Positions 1 through 6,747 are shown, counted from the stretch's first letter. The stretch: DNA of 7,678 bases from an uncultured Lachnospiraceae bacterium (GCA_910579645.1 CAJTVK010000172.1:1-7678); one strand, 5' to 3'. Numbers and translations are program-made. The notes: a model not told the origin generated them from the sequence alone.

Positions 1-575
1 GGAAGATCTGCGAGCATGGCAAAAGAGATTGTTTCCACGTTCGCAAGGGGAGAATCCTTCCGCATAAGGATGCCCCATGCTTCACGCAGCGGGAGCTTTT
101 TATAATCGTAGCGGGGAGTGATTTCCGGCTCCAGTAAGAAGCCCATATCCAGAAGCCCCTTGTCCAGCCGCTCAATGATGGCATCCGCATTGCTGCTGAA
201 AAAGTGGAACCGGATGTCAGGATATTCTTCCTGTATCGACCGGATGATTTGCATAATGGTAAAAGTAGAGCGGTACTCACCGCAGCCGATGTAGACATCG
301 CCGGAAATGCTCTGTTCATTTTCCCGGAAAGCACTCTCGGTCTTGTCCATCAGGGAAATAATCTCCTGGGCACGGCCACGCAGAAACGTCCCTTCTTCCG
401 TCAGGGTAATTTTTTTTCGGCCGCGGACAAGAAGCTGTCTGCCTAGGGCTTCTTCTAAATCCATCATTTGTTTGGACAGTGTGGGCTGTGAAATATGGAG
501 ATATTCAGCGGCTTTCGTAATGCTTTGTTCCTCGGCAACGGCGAGAAAATACTGCAGCAGGCGGGTTTCGATCAT
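1..575 (-). CDS. LysR-family transcriptional regulator, N-terminal part (cut by window edge)
   Basis: This is a DNA-binding transcription factor of the LysR family. Reading the minus strand from the ATG at 575 gives 191 uninterrupted residues to the left edge. Residues 1-60 form the family's winged helix-turn-helix: YFLAVAEEQSITKAAEYL, then HISQPTLSKQMMDLEEALG, then the wing LLVRGRKKITLTEEG. Residues about 65-90 are the linker helix. From about residue 92 (SGDVYIGCGE) the periplasmic-binding-protein-like effector domain begins, with the usual FSSNADAIIERLDKGLLDMGF stretch. The family is normally about 290-310 residues, so roughly a third lies outside the window. The start is fixed by AAGGAG (584-589 on the plus strand), 8 bases upstream. 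It is divergent from the rightward gene group, an arrangement in which LysR proteins often control both directions. The effector and true targets are unknown. Confidence 0.95.
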   Translation of the reverse strand, partial: MIETRLLQYFLAVAEEQSITKAAEYLHISQPTLSKQMMDLEEALGRQLLVRGRKKITLTEEGTFLRGRAQEIISLMDKTESAFRENEQSISGDVYIGCGEYRSTFTIMQIIRSIQEEYPDIRFHFFSSNADAIIERLDKGLLDMGFLLEPEITPRYDYKKLPLREAWGILMRKDSPLANVETISFAMLADL

Positions 576-615
576 AGGGGATGCTCCTTTTTATTCGTAA
601 AATCTATGTAAATAT

Positions 616-644
616 ATTTTATATAGCTGTTTGTTATTTTGCAA
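616..644 (-). promoter_or_regulatory. Predicted sigma-A promoter of the LysR gene
   Basis: On the minus strand, TTGCAA (639-644) is followed after exactly 17 bases by TAAAAT (616-621), inside a longer TATAAAAT run. The -10 box lies 40 bases upstream of the LysR start codon, leaving room for the leader and the AAGGAG site. This is pattern matching only; no transcript data were available. Confidence 0.5.
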
Positions 645-662
645 TAAAAAATGAGGGGATTA

Positions 663-689
663 GATTGAAAAATCAGAGATTTTTCAATC
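663..689. repeat. Perfect 27-base palindrome in the divergent intergenic region
   Basis: GATTGAAAAATC (663-674), a 3-base AGA centre, then GATTTTTCAATC (678-689) form a perfect 12-bp inverted repeat. No T-tract follows, so it is not a standard terminator. It could be an operator for the divergent regulator or an RNA hairpin in the rightward leader. It is the first part of a two-part structure whose second half is the hairpin at 701-740, and comparable two-part structures lie before 1581 and 2493. Confidence 0.7.
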
Positions 690-700
690 GCGAATTTGTG

Positions 701-740
701 CCTGCGCATAGCGAACATAGTTCGCATTAAAGTTTGCAGG
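701..740 (+). repeat. Nested hairpin in the leader of the small helical protein gene
   Basis: CCTGC (701-705) can pair with GCAGG (736-740), and inside it GCGAAC (711-716), ATA, GTTCGC (720-725) is a perfect 6-bp hairpin with a 3-base loop. It is preceded by the box CGCGAATTTGTG (689-700) and followed by TTATGGGAAAGG, which carries the only ribosome-binding-like purine tract upstream of the gene at 766. The inner palindrome could alternatively be a protein-binding site. Confidence 0.55.
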
Positions 741-765
741 TTATGGGAAAGGTTTGGTTATTAAA

Positions 766-990
766 ATGCAGGAAAAAACAACGGTTTGTCAGAGATTAAC
801 GGAGGAAGGCGCTGACCCGGCAATGTTGGAGCAGTACCGGCGTTATCAAGAGAAAGGGAACAAACAGGGACAGTGTGGGCTAATCTGCCGTTTCCGCAGG
901 GAAAAAAATGAAAAATTAAAAAGAGGAAAAGAGCAGCTTGCCTGTTTGGATTATATGATTGCAAAGGTGGAAAGATCCGATGAAATGTAA
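766..990 (+). CDS. Small helical protein of unknown function (74 aa)
   Basis: The product starts MQEKTTVCQRL and ends with a charged helical C-terminus, KEQLACLDYMIAKVE. It is rich in Lys, Glu, Arg and Gln with no membrane segment or signal peptide, so it is probably a cytosolic helical-hairpin protein. The pattern of a short N-terminal helix, a turn, a run of R/K/E and a closing LDYMI motif resembles small uncharacterised Lachnospiraceae proteins that I know only as hypothetical. The ATG at 766 was chosen. A TTG at 754 in the same frame would add four residues but sits only 1-2 bases from the purine tract. That tract, GGGAAAGG (745-752), is 13 bases from 766, somewhat far, so translation may be weak. 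The 3' end overlaps the next reading frame by 11 bases. No function is assigned. Confidence 0.55.
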   Translation: MQEKTTVCQRLTEEGADPAMLEQYRRYQEKGNKQGQCGLICRFRREKNEKLKRGKEQLACLDYMIAKVERSDEM

Positions 991-1519
991 AATGCGTTGG
1001 TGGAAAAAGGTTCTTTTGGTGACAGCCACGTTAATCCTGCTGGTTATCATAATTGCCATAGTCATGTTTTGGAGGGTGATAAGAACGGCGGCCAGTGTGG
1101 AGGAAGCGGTAGAACTGCTTTCCGGATATGACCTCCATGCATCGGCGGGAATGATGGTGCATTTTTCCATAGAGGATGCTTCGGGACGCAGCGTGGCAGT
1201 GGAATACATAGACAATGAAATACATGTTGTGGAAACGGATATAGCAACCAATTTTTATCTGTCTGAGGGAGAAAAATATGGGATTGGCTCAGAAGAATCC
1301 CATATCCGGTATGAAATTTTGGATGCTCTTTTACAAGAACGAAAAGTTTTTACCATGGAAGACATACGGGATGCGTTAAGCAGTGTCAGCAAGCATAATA
1401 TTGATTCGCCCTTTGCATCTACGCAATGCAGTACTAGCAGACGGGAGAGGTTCTGTATTACCACAGAGAAAATTATGATACCAGTTACTTTTTTCGGTTG
1501 GAGAGGAAATAAAGGTTGA
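980..1519 (+). pseudogene. Degraded linear amide C-N hydrolase (choloylglycine/bile salt hydrolase-like, Ntn superfamily)
   Basis: An intact gene would encode a membrane-anchored Ntn hydrolase that cleaves linear amide bonds. What remains is a basic N-terminus and one membrane helix (about residues 11-30), then FWRVIRTAAS fused directly to VEEAVELLSGYDLH, which belongs to the C-terminal third of the family. The first 150-200 catalytic-domain residues, including the nucleophilic cysteine, are missing. Conserved later positions survive, including ATNFY (Asn91) and HIRYEIL (Arg110), likely counterparts of the family's late active-site Asn and Arg. A second lesion lies after STQCST, about 1430-1438. 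The annotated frame continues into unrelated residues to a stop at 1519. The frame one base earlier, from 1438, reads QTGEVLYYHRENYDTSYF and stops at 1510-1512, the expected family ending. ATG 980 has AAAGGTGG upstream and overlaps the previous gene. Activity is not expected. Confidence 0.8.
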
Positions 1520-1566
1520 ATAAAATGCGTATTCAACTATTGATTTGAGCGTGCGCCGCAGCGCAC
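1515..1566 (+). repeat. Twin hairpins in the leader of the ABC ATPase gene
   Basis: The first hairpin is GTTGAATA (1515-1522), a 7-base loop, then TATTCAAC (1530-1537), a perfect 8-bp stem. After the box ATTGATTTGAG (1539-1549) comes GTGCGC (1551-1556), loop CGCA, GCGCAC (1561-1566), a perfect 6-bp GC stem. CAGATGGGTGTAAAG then leads into the ATG at 1581. Neither hairpin is followed by a U-tract. The layout of hairpin, box, hairpin, G-rich tract and start codon matches the leader at 663-752. It may be a mobile or dispersed leader repeat or a translation-control structure; the function is inferred only. Confidence 0.6.
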
Positions 1567-1580
1567 AGATGGGTGTAAAG

Positions 1581-2363
1581 ATGAAAGAGATTATTTATCA
1601 GGGAACAGATATGGTAAAAACTTTTGGGGAGACAACCGTTCTGCAGGGAATCAGCCTGGAACTGTATAAAGGCGATTTTACGGTCATCATGGGTTCTTCC
1701 GGTTCCGGTAAGTCCACCCTTCTTTATGCGATCAGCGGAATGGATCGGTTAAGCGGGGGGCAGCTTTTCTATAAGGGAAAGCAGTCAGATGGAAAGACAG
1801 CTTCCGATGGAATGCTTGATATTGCCCATGCCTCGGAAAAGGAGCTGACCCGTCTGCGGGCAGAGGATTTTGGGTTTGTATTCCAGCGTACCCATTTAGT
1901 CAGCAGTCTGACACTGGAGGAAAATATACGCATGGCGGGGTTGATCTGTGGCTCCGTGTCTGGAAAGGAGATTCGGAAAAAAACAGATGCCTTGATTCGC
2001 CAAATGTGCTTAGAAAAGGCGAAAGACAGGTTGCCGGCACAGGTTTCCGGCGGGGAGGCGCAGCGGGCGGCCGTGGCAAGGGCAGTCGTTACAAAGCCTA
2101 GGATTTTGTTCGCGGACGAACCGACAGGAGCCTTGAACAAGGCAAATACAGAAGAAGTGCTGGATCTTTTGACAGCCCTTTATACTCAGGGGCAATCCAT
2201 TCTGCTTGTAACCCATGACAGGGAGGCTGCCTTACGGGGAAACCGCATCCTGTACCTGGAGGACGGCGCCATTGTGGGGGAGCTGGAATTAAGCCCCTAT
2301 CAGGGAAAGGACAGGGAGAGGGAACAGAAACTTGCATCCTGGCTGGAGGGTTTCCGATGGTAG
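1581..2363 (+). CDS. ABC transporter ATP-binding protein (MacB/BceA-like, FtsX-partner class)
   Basis: This is the cytosolic ATPase that powers the membrane protein encoded next. The 260-residue protein has all motifs: Walker A GSSGSGKST (residues 38-46), Q-loop FVFQ (Gln102), signature VSGGEAQR (about 155-162), Walker B RILFADEPT with Asp179 and Glu180, D-loop GALN (183-186) and H-loop His212 in LVTHD. The signature has Glu where LSGGQ has Gln, and the D-loop has Asn where Asp is usual. The length and the C-terminal LYLEDGAIVGEL extension fit ATPases that pair with FtsX-type permeases. ATG 1581 is preferred: an in-frame TTG at 1545 would put a GC hairpin inside the coding region and has no ribosome binding site. 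ATG 1569 is a second alternative. The site before 1581 (GGGTGTAAAG) is weak. A hairpin-rich gap of 129 bases separates it from the permease, so the two may be expressed at different levels. Confidence 0.93.
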   Translation: MKEIIYQGTDMVKTFGETTVLQGISLELYKGDFTVIMGSSGSGKSTLLYAISGMDRLSGGQLFYKGKQSDGKTASDGMLDIAHASEKELTRLRAEDFGFVFQRTHLVSSLTLEENIRMAGLICGSVSGKEIRKKTDALIRQMCLEKAKDRLPAQVSGGEAQRAAVARAVVTKPRILFADEPTGALNKANTEEVLDLLTALYTQGQSILLVTHDREAALRGNRILYLEDGAIVGELELSPYQGKDREREQKLASWLEGFRW

Positions 2364-2428
2364 CGTGAAAAGTACTTCTAACCGCTTGCGGCAGAGGCTG
2401 CTTTGCGGAGAAGTACTAAGTTTCACGC
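2363..2428 (+). repeat. Long imperfect hairpin between ATPase and permease genes
   Basis: GCGTGAAA (2363-2370) pairs with TTTCACGC (2421-2428), AGTACTTCT (2371-2379) with AGAAGTACT (2409-2417), CCGC (2382-2385) with GCGG (2405-2408), and GCAG (2391-2394) with CTGC (2398-2401). This gives about 25 base pairs in 66 bases, with small bulges at 2380-2381 and 2418-2420. The foot starts on the last base of the ATPase stop codon. There is no U-tract after it. Paired arms with compensating bulges fit an RNA structure such as a processing or stability element. Confidence 0.75.
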
Positions 2429-2465
2429 GGAAGAACGCAAGAATAGCGTTCTTCCGGAATTCCGC
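2428..2465 (+). repeat. Second hairpin plus CGGAATTCCG palindrome upstream of the permease
   Basis: CGGAAGAACGC (2428-2438), a 7-base loop, then GCGTTCTTCCG (2446-2456) form a perfect 11-bp stem directly abutting the preceding long hairpin. It runs into the palindrome CGGAATTCCG (2455-2464), whose TTCCGC can compete for GCGGAA at 2427-2432, so alternative foldings are possible. The box CCGCAATTTGTAG follows (2462-2474), then GGCAGACAAGGAG with the permease ribosome binding site. The box resembles the one at 689-700. Confidence 0.65.
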
Positions 2466-2492
2466 AATTTGTAGGGCAGACAAGGAGTATAT

Positions 2493-4916
2493 ATGAAAAA
2501 GTGTCAAATGCTGTTAATAGCAGCCTGGAAAAAGCAAAAGAAAAGTATCTGCGGGATATTCCTGCTGGTGGCAGTCCTTTCCCTGTGCCTGTTTTCTTCC
2601 TTGACGCTGTATATCAGCGGAAAGCAGTCTGTAAAGGCGGAGATGGAGCGTCTGGGATTCGGGGAGCTTACCATATGGGTAAACGGAGACCGGGAAAGTC
2701 TGGCAGAGGAGATCGAAACGATTCCGGATGTGGAACAGGTGACATACCAGCCCCTTATTTTTTCCGGATATGAGGTAAACGGAAGTTATTCTGATAATGA
2801 AGGGCAGCTCCTTTATCCTGACGGTTCGGTTCCTTACCGTTTGACGGATGAAAGCGGAAATGTGCTGCCTGTCCATGAAGCGGAAATTTCTGAGGGCTAT
2901 GTTTCGGAACAATCGGCATATAGCGTGTCAGATTCGGGAGATTTTACACCGGAAATTGCTCCGGGAACCGTCTATATTTCCCCGGCCATGAAGTCTGCAT
3001 TTGATGTGGAGATCGGGGATAGCATACAGTTTGAGCTGTCCCGCAAGGACGGTATTTACAACCTGATCGTGGCAGGATATTTTGCGGACGGTTTTATGGG
3101 AAGTTCCATGATTGACATGAAAAGCTTTCTGATTAGCAAAGAAGACTATGCCTCCATGCAGGATATCCTCTCCGCTGCTGCGGACGTGGATGTACTGGGG
3201 CAGGAAGGAGCCATGCTGCATATTTTTCAAAGTCCGGAAAGTCCTCTTTCTGCATTGGATTTTCATGAGGCAATACAGGAAGAATCGGAAGTATCCCTTT
3301 TTACGGAATTTAGCTACAGGCAGGAGTCCATTTGGGGTTATATGCTTTTGCTGCAGAACATTCTTTCTGGATTTCTGATTGCTTTTTCGTTAGTTTTATT
3401 CGTTGTCTGCATGATCGTGACGGGACACAGCTTATCTGCGGTGGTGGAGCAGGATAAAAAGGACATGGCAGTCTTGAAAACCTTGGGGATGCCCGGAGAG
3501 GAAATCCGGAATGTATATTTTCTGCTCTATGGGGGTGTTATTCTGGCGGGGATGCTCTTTGGGCTATGCTTTGCGGAATGGATTGCAGGCTTTCTGGCGA
3601 GGGGGCTGGTGACCTCCACGGGGATGCTGGTTTCTGTAAAACTGCCGCTTATGCTCTGTTTCCTGCTGTTTACGGCTCTGCTTCTGCTGTCAGTTGTATT
3701 CCTGATTCTGCGTACGGGAAAGATCCTGACGGTTGTGCCCATGGAAATCATCCGGGAAACGGCGGGGGGAAAACAGGTGCAGAAGGCGAAGCACCCGGAA
3801 ATCCGCCAGAGGTTTCTGGAATGGGATATTGCCTTGCGGGAATTAAGTTTCGGAAAGAAAAATTATATTGCGTTGTTTTTGATAGCCGCTTTTCTGGCAG
3901 TTTTCCTGGCAGTGATCGGACGGATGGGAACATGGCTGGGGCCAAATGGGGAGGGGCTGATGAATGCCTTCAGCGTGGCGGATCATGACTTGGGGGTGCA
4001 GCCCTTTAACCAAGATGTGCCGATGGACGAGATTGAACGGGTCATAGAATGGTATTCCCCTGTTCAGGAAAGGTATGAGCTGGCCATGGAAAGCGTCACG
4101 GTAAACGGGCAGGAATATGAGGCAAATGTGCTGAATGATACAGAATGGTTCCATATCTTAAGGGGGCGTGTCTGCGACGGGGAAAGCATCCTGATCACGG
4201 ATACTGTGGCAAATGAACTGCAGCTTTCCATAGGGGATACCGTGAAAGTGGCGGCAAACGGACGCAGCGAAGACTATCAGGTGTCAGGAATCTACCAGTG
4301 CGCAAACGGTATGGGCAGCAACATCGGCATGAGCATGGAGGGGTATTCCAAAATCGGCGATATTACCGGCTATATCTGGTGTTATCACTATATTCTGGAA
4401 AATGGGAATATGCGGGATTTTGCAATGCGTTACCTGCAGGAGCATTACCGAGGGATTGATGTGCATACCAACAGCTGGTCAGGATTAAGCGGAATTGTCC
4501 TTCTGATGCATATCCTCATTTTGGCGCTTTATCTGATTGCGTCGGTGTTTATCCTTGTATCGGTGGCGCTCATTTCTGGAAAACTGCTGCAGGCGGAGAC
4601 GGGAGATCTGGCTGTCTATAAAAGTATGGGGTTATCCACGGGGAGGCTCCGGCGGTCGTTCTCATTGCGTTTTCTGGTTGTGGCATCGGCAGGAACGGCG
4701 GTGGGGATTCTGCTTTCTGTCCTGTCTGCTGACAGGATGATCGGAAAGGTGTTCCGGTCATTCGGAATCGGGGATTTCCATGCGGGTTTCAGTATAATGG
4801 GAACATTCCTGCCGCTTGTGGTCATACCGGTATTATTCTTTTTATTTGCGTGGGCTTTTTCTGCGAGACTAAAGCAGGCGAGCATAGTAACTTTGATAAC
4901 GGAAAATCAAGATTAA
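2493..4916 (+). CDS. FtsX/MacB-like ABC transporter permease (807 aa)
   Basis: This is the membrane partner of the upstream ATPase. Hydrophobic segments suggest eight membrane helices at about 20-42, 286-310, 341-361, 385-407, 457-477, 666-693, 724-745 and 770-791. Two large extracytoplasmic domains lie between helices 1-2 (about 45-280) and 5-6 (about 480-660). Two FtsX domains are visible, each with the cytosolic coupling loop after its first helix: VVEQDKKDMAVLKTLGM (317-333) and AETGDLAVYKSMGL (701-714). This duplicated layout fits large FtsX-type permeases of Firmicutes involved in export, peptide resistance or envelope processes; the substrate is not readable. Start ATG 2493 has AAGGAG 5 bases upstream (2482-2487). 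The gene is intact, and its stop is 21 bases before the preferred start of the lipoprotein gene, so the two are probably cotranscribed. Confidence 0.92.
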   Translation: MKKCQMLLIAAWKKQKKSICGIFLLVAVLSLCLFSSLTLYISGKQSVKAEMERLGFGELTIWVNGDRESLAEEIETIPDVEQVTYQPLIFSGYEVNGSYSDNEGQLLYPDGSVPYRLTDESGNVLPVHEAEISEGYVSEQSAYSVSDSGDFTPEIAPGTVYISPAMKSAFDVEIGDSIQFELSRKDGIYNLIVAGYFADGFMGSSMIDMKSFLISKEDYASMQDILSAAADVDVLGQEGAMLHIFQSPESPLSALDFHEAIQEESEVSLFTEFSYRQESIWGYMLLLQNILSGFLIAFSLVLFVVCMIVTGHSLSAVVEQDKKDMAVLKTLGMPGEEIRNVYFLLYGGVILAGMLFGLCFAEWIAGFLARGLVTSTGMLVSVKLPLMLCFLLFTALLLLSVVFLILRTGKILTVVPMEIIRETAGGKQVQKAKHPEIRQRFLEWDIALRELSFGKKNYIALFLIAAFLAVFLAVIGRMGTWLGPNGEGLMNAFSVADHDLGVQPFNQDVPMDEIERVIEWYSPVQERYELAMESVTVNGQEYEANVLNDTEWFHILRGRVCDGESILITDTVANELQLSIGDTVKVAANGRSEDYQVSGIYQCANGMGSNIGMSMEGYSKIGDITGYIWCYHYILENGNMRDFAMRYLQEHYRGIDVHTNSWSGLSGIVLLMHILILALYLIASVFILVSVALISGKLLQAETGDLAVYKSMGLSTGRLRRSFSLRFLVVASAGTAVGILLSVLSADRMIGKVFRSFGIGDFHAGFSIMGTFLPLVVIPVLFFLFAWAFSARLKQASIVTLITENQD

Positions 4917-4937
4917 AAGAAAGAGGAGACGATGAAC

Positions 4938-5600
4938 ATGAAAAAGAACAAACTGACAATTCTGACTGCAATAACTGTCCTTGCCCTGTCGGTGCTTTCC
5001 GGCTGCGGGGCAGGGGACAAAGATCCGGGAGAGCCGCCTGCGGCAGTGGTAAACGGGGAAAATACCGGGGCAGGAAACAGTAATTCAGGAGATAGGGACA
5101 CGGAAAATAATCTTGCACAGTCTGAGAGCAGCGGCATGGCTGAGACAGAAGGAGGGGATCAATATGAGGGTGATATTCTTGCAGATGCTATTTCTGTCCG
5201 CATCGGCAGGGACGGTACTGCCGAATGGAATGTGGATATGTACAATAATGACGCGGCATTGACCATGCTGGATTACCTTTCCGGTTCCGCACTGCTGTTT
5301 CCTACCTATACCTATGACGAGGAAGGCGGTTTTGTGGCGCAGAGTGTCCGGGGAAATTACACCAGGGATGACGAGCAGACCACCACGGATGTAAAGACCG
5401 GGGAACTGTATCTGTTCAGCGGGGGCCAGCTCCGGTTTTATTTCAAGGACATGGAAGGGGTGAATATCACCGCCACGCCCATAGGATATTATACGGATGT
5501 GGAAGGATTGACAGAGGCTGTGCAGGAAGCCTATACTTCCAATCTGGATGATACCTGGGGCGTGGATGTGTATTTTTGGATTACAAAGACTTTGGAGTAA
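4938..5600 (+). CDS. Lipoprotein with cyclophilin-like domain
   Basis: The 220-residue product has a classical lipoprotein signal: MKKNK, a hydrophobic stretch TILTAITVLALSVL, then the lipobox LSGC with lipidated Cys23. It should be anchored to the outer face of the cytoplasmic membrane. Residues about 24-75 are a flexible linker rich in Gly, Asn, Ser and acidic residues. Residues about 85-220 look like the cyclophilin-like fold family (Cyclophil_like type), shown by ISVRIGRDGTAEWNVDMYNN, GELYLFSGGQLRFYF and IGYYTDVEGL. That family is not established as a peptidyl-prolyl isomerase. ATG 4938 is 9 bases after AGGAG (4924-4928); the in-frame ATG 4932 is only 3 bases away and would add two residues. 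It lies 21 bases after the permease stop and 13 before the reductase, which suggests a role tied to one of them. A substrate-binding or partner role for the transporter is inference. Confidence 0.85.
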   Translation: MKKNKLTILTAITVLALSVLSGCGAGDKDPGEPPAAVVNGENTGAGNSNSGDRDTENNLAQSESSGMAETEGGDQYEGDILADAISVRIGRDGTAEWNVDMYNNDAALTMLDYLSGSALLFPTYTYDEEGGFVAQSVRGNYTRDDEQTTTDVKTGELYLFSGGQLRFYFKDMEGVNITATPIGYYTDVEGLTEAVQEAYTSNLDDTWGVDVYFWITKTLE

Positions 5601-5613
5601 TGGGAGGTACTAT

Positions 5614-6747
5614 ATGATTTACAGAAAATTTCAGGATATTCAGTTGTCCGGGCTGGGGCTTGGCATGATGCGGCTGCCCGTGCTGGGCGGCAATGACGGG
5701 GCGGTGGATGAAGCCGCCTCCGCAGAAATGATTGATTATGCTTACAAAAACGGAATCAATTATTTTGACACGGCATGGGGATACCATGACGGAAATTCGG
5801 AGCTGGTGGCGGGAAAATATTTATCCGCCTATCCCCGGGAAAGCTATTGCCTTGCCAGCAAATTTCCGGGTTATGACCTTTCCAACATGGGGAAGGCGGA
5901 GGAAATTTTTGAAAGGCAGCTTGAGAAATGCCGGACGGAATATTTTGATTTTTATTTATTCCACAATGTCTATGAGGGGAACATTGACGCATATCTGAAT
6001 CCGCAATATGGAATTTTGGAGTATCTGTTAAAACAGAAAGAAAACGGGCGCATCCGTCATCTGGGCTTTTCAGCCCACGGCAGTGTAGAGGTAATCCGGC
6101 ATTTTCTGAAGGCATACGGACAGCATATGGAGTTCTGTCAGCTCCAGCTTAACTATATGGACTGGCATTTTCAGAACGCAATGGAAAAAGCAGAGAGCAT
6201 TCAGAAATCCGGTATCCCGATCTGGGTGATGGAACCGCTGCGGGGCGGGAAACTGGCGAAGGCTTCCGGGGAACTGGCGGCGGCTATGCAGTCCCTTCGC
6301 CCGGAAGAAACGGTTCCCGGTTGGGCGTTCCGTTTCCTTCAGAGTATTCCCGGCGTGACCGTGGTGCTGTCCGGCATGTCCGATTTGGAGCAGTTAAAGG
6401 CTAATATCGTCACATGGGAAACAGATAAGCCGTTGAACGGAGAAGAATTTGACACGTTGGTAAAATATGCGGATGAGGAGACTAAAAAGGGAGGACTTCC
6501 CTGTACGGCCTGCCATTACTGCACCAGCCACTGTCCGAAGGGGCTGCCCATACCGGAACTGATTGCCCTGTATAATGAACATAAAATTACGGGCGGAGGT
6601 TTTATTGCGCCGATGGCAGTAGGCAGTATGCCGGAGGAAAAGCGTCCTGCAAGCTGTATCGGCTGCAGGAGCTGCGAGCAGGTCTGTCCCCAGCAGATTA
6701 AAATATCCGAGATGATGGGGGACTTCACTTCCATGATTGGGATGTAG
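5614..6747 (+). CDS. Aldo/keto reductase with C-terminal dual 4Fe-4S ferredoxin domain
   Basis: This is a cytosolic oxidoreductase of 377 residues. Residues about 1-285 form the AKR TIM barrel with the catalytic tetrad Asp52 and Tyr57 (FDTAWGY), Lys83 (ASKF) and His117 (YLFHN). LQLNYMDW (177-184) and VLSGMSDLEQL (251-261) are typical strand and loop positions. The C-terminus has two ferredoxin-like cysteine sets: C297-x2-C300-x2-C303-x3-C307-P and C348-x2-C351-x2-C354-x3-C358-P, each able to bind a 4Fe-4S cluster. Family members of this design are common in anaerobes and usually annotated only as aldo/keto reductase; the physiological substrate is unknown. The start is fixed by GGGAGG (5602-5607), 6 bases from ATG 5614. 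A longer frame opening at 5548 would overlap the lipoprotein gene and lacks a site. The 13-base spacing after the lipoprotein gene indicates one transcript. Confidence 0.95.
   Translation: MIYRKFQDIQLSGLGLGMMRLPVLGGNDGAVDEAASAEMIDYAYKNGINYFDTAWGYHDGNSELVAGKYLSAYPRESYCLASKFPGYDLSNMGKAEEIFERQLEKCRTEYFDFYLFHNVYEGNIDAYLNPQYGILEYLLKQKENGRIRHLGFSAHGSVEVIRHFLKAYGQHMEFCQLQLNYMDWHFQNAMEKAESIQKSGIPIWVMEPLRGGKLAKASGELAAAMQSLRPEETVPGWAFRFLQSIPGVTVVLSGMSDLEQLKANIVTWETDKPLNGEEFDTLVKYADEETKKGGLPCTACHYCTSHCPKGLPIPELIALYNEHKITGGGFIAPMAVGSMPEEKRPASCIGCRSCEQVCPQQIKISEMMGDFTSMIGM

Noticed and set aside
204..600. Two plus-strand open frames (204-446 and 307-600)
   Set aside because: They lie antisense to the LysR gene, whose minus-strand frame is uninterrupted with a clear helix-turn-helix; the plus-strand products look like nothing known.
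1545..1580. TTG start at 1545 for the ABC ATPase
   Set aside because: No ribosome binding site, and the added residues are encoded by the GC hairpin 1551-1566; the family usually begins near MKEI at 1581.
2363..2456. Intrinsic terminator after the ABC ATPase
   Set aside because: The hairpins are strong but neither is followed by a T-tract, and the permease gene that depends on the ATPase lies directly downstream.
2514..4885. Several minus-strand open frames of 60-132 codons across the permease gene
   Set aside because: They are out-of-frame shadows of the 807-residue permease, with no ribosome binding sites and no recognisable protein features.
5548..5613. Upstream extension of the reductase frame to 5548
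   Set aside because: It overlaps the lipoprotein gene by 53 bases and adds residues not in the family; GGGAGG positions initiation at 5614.
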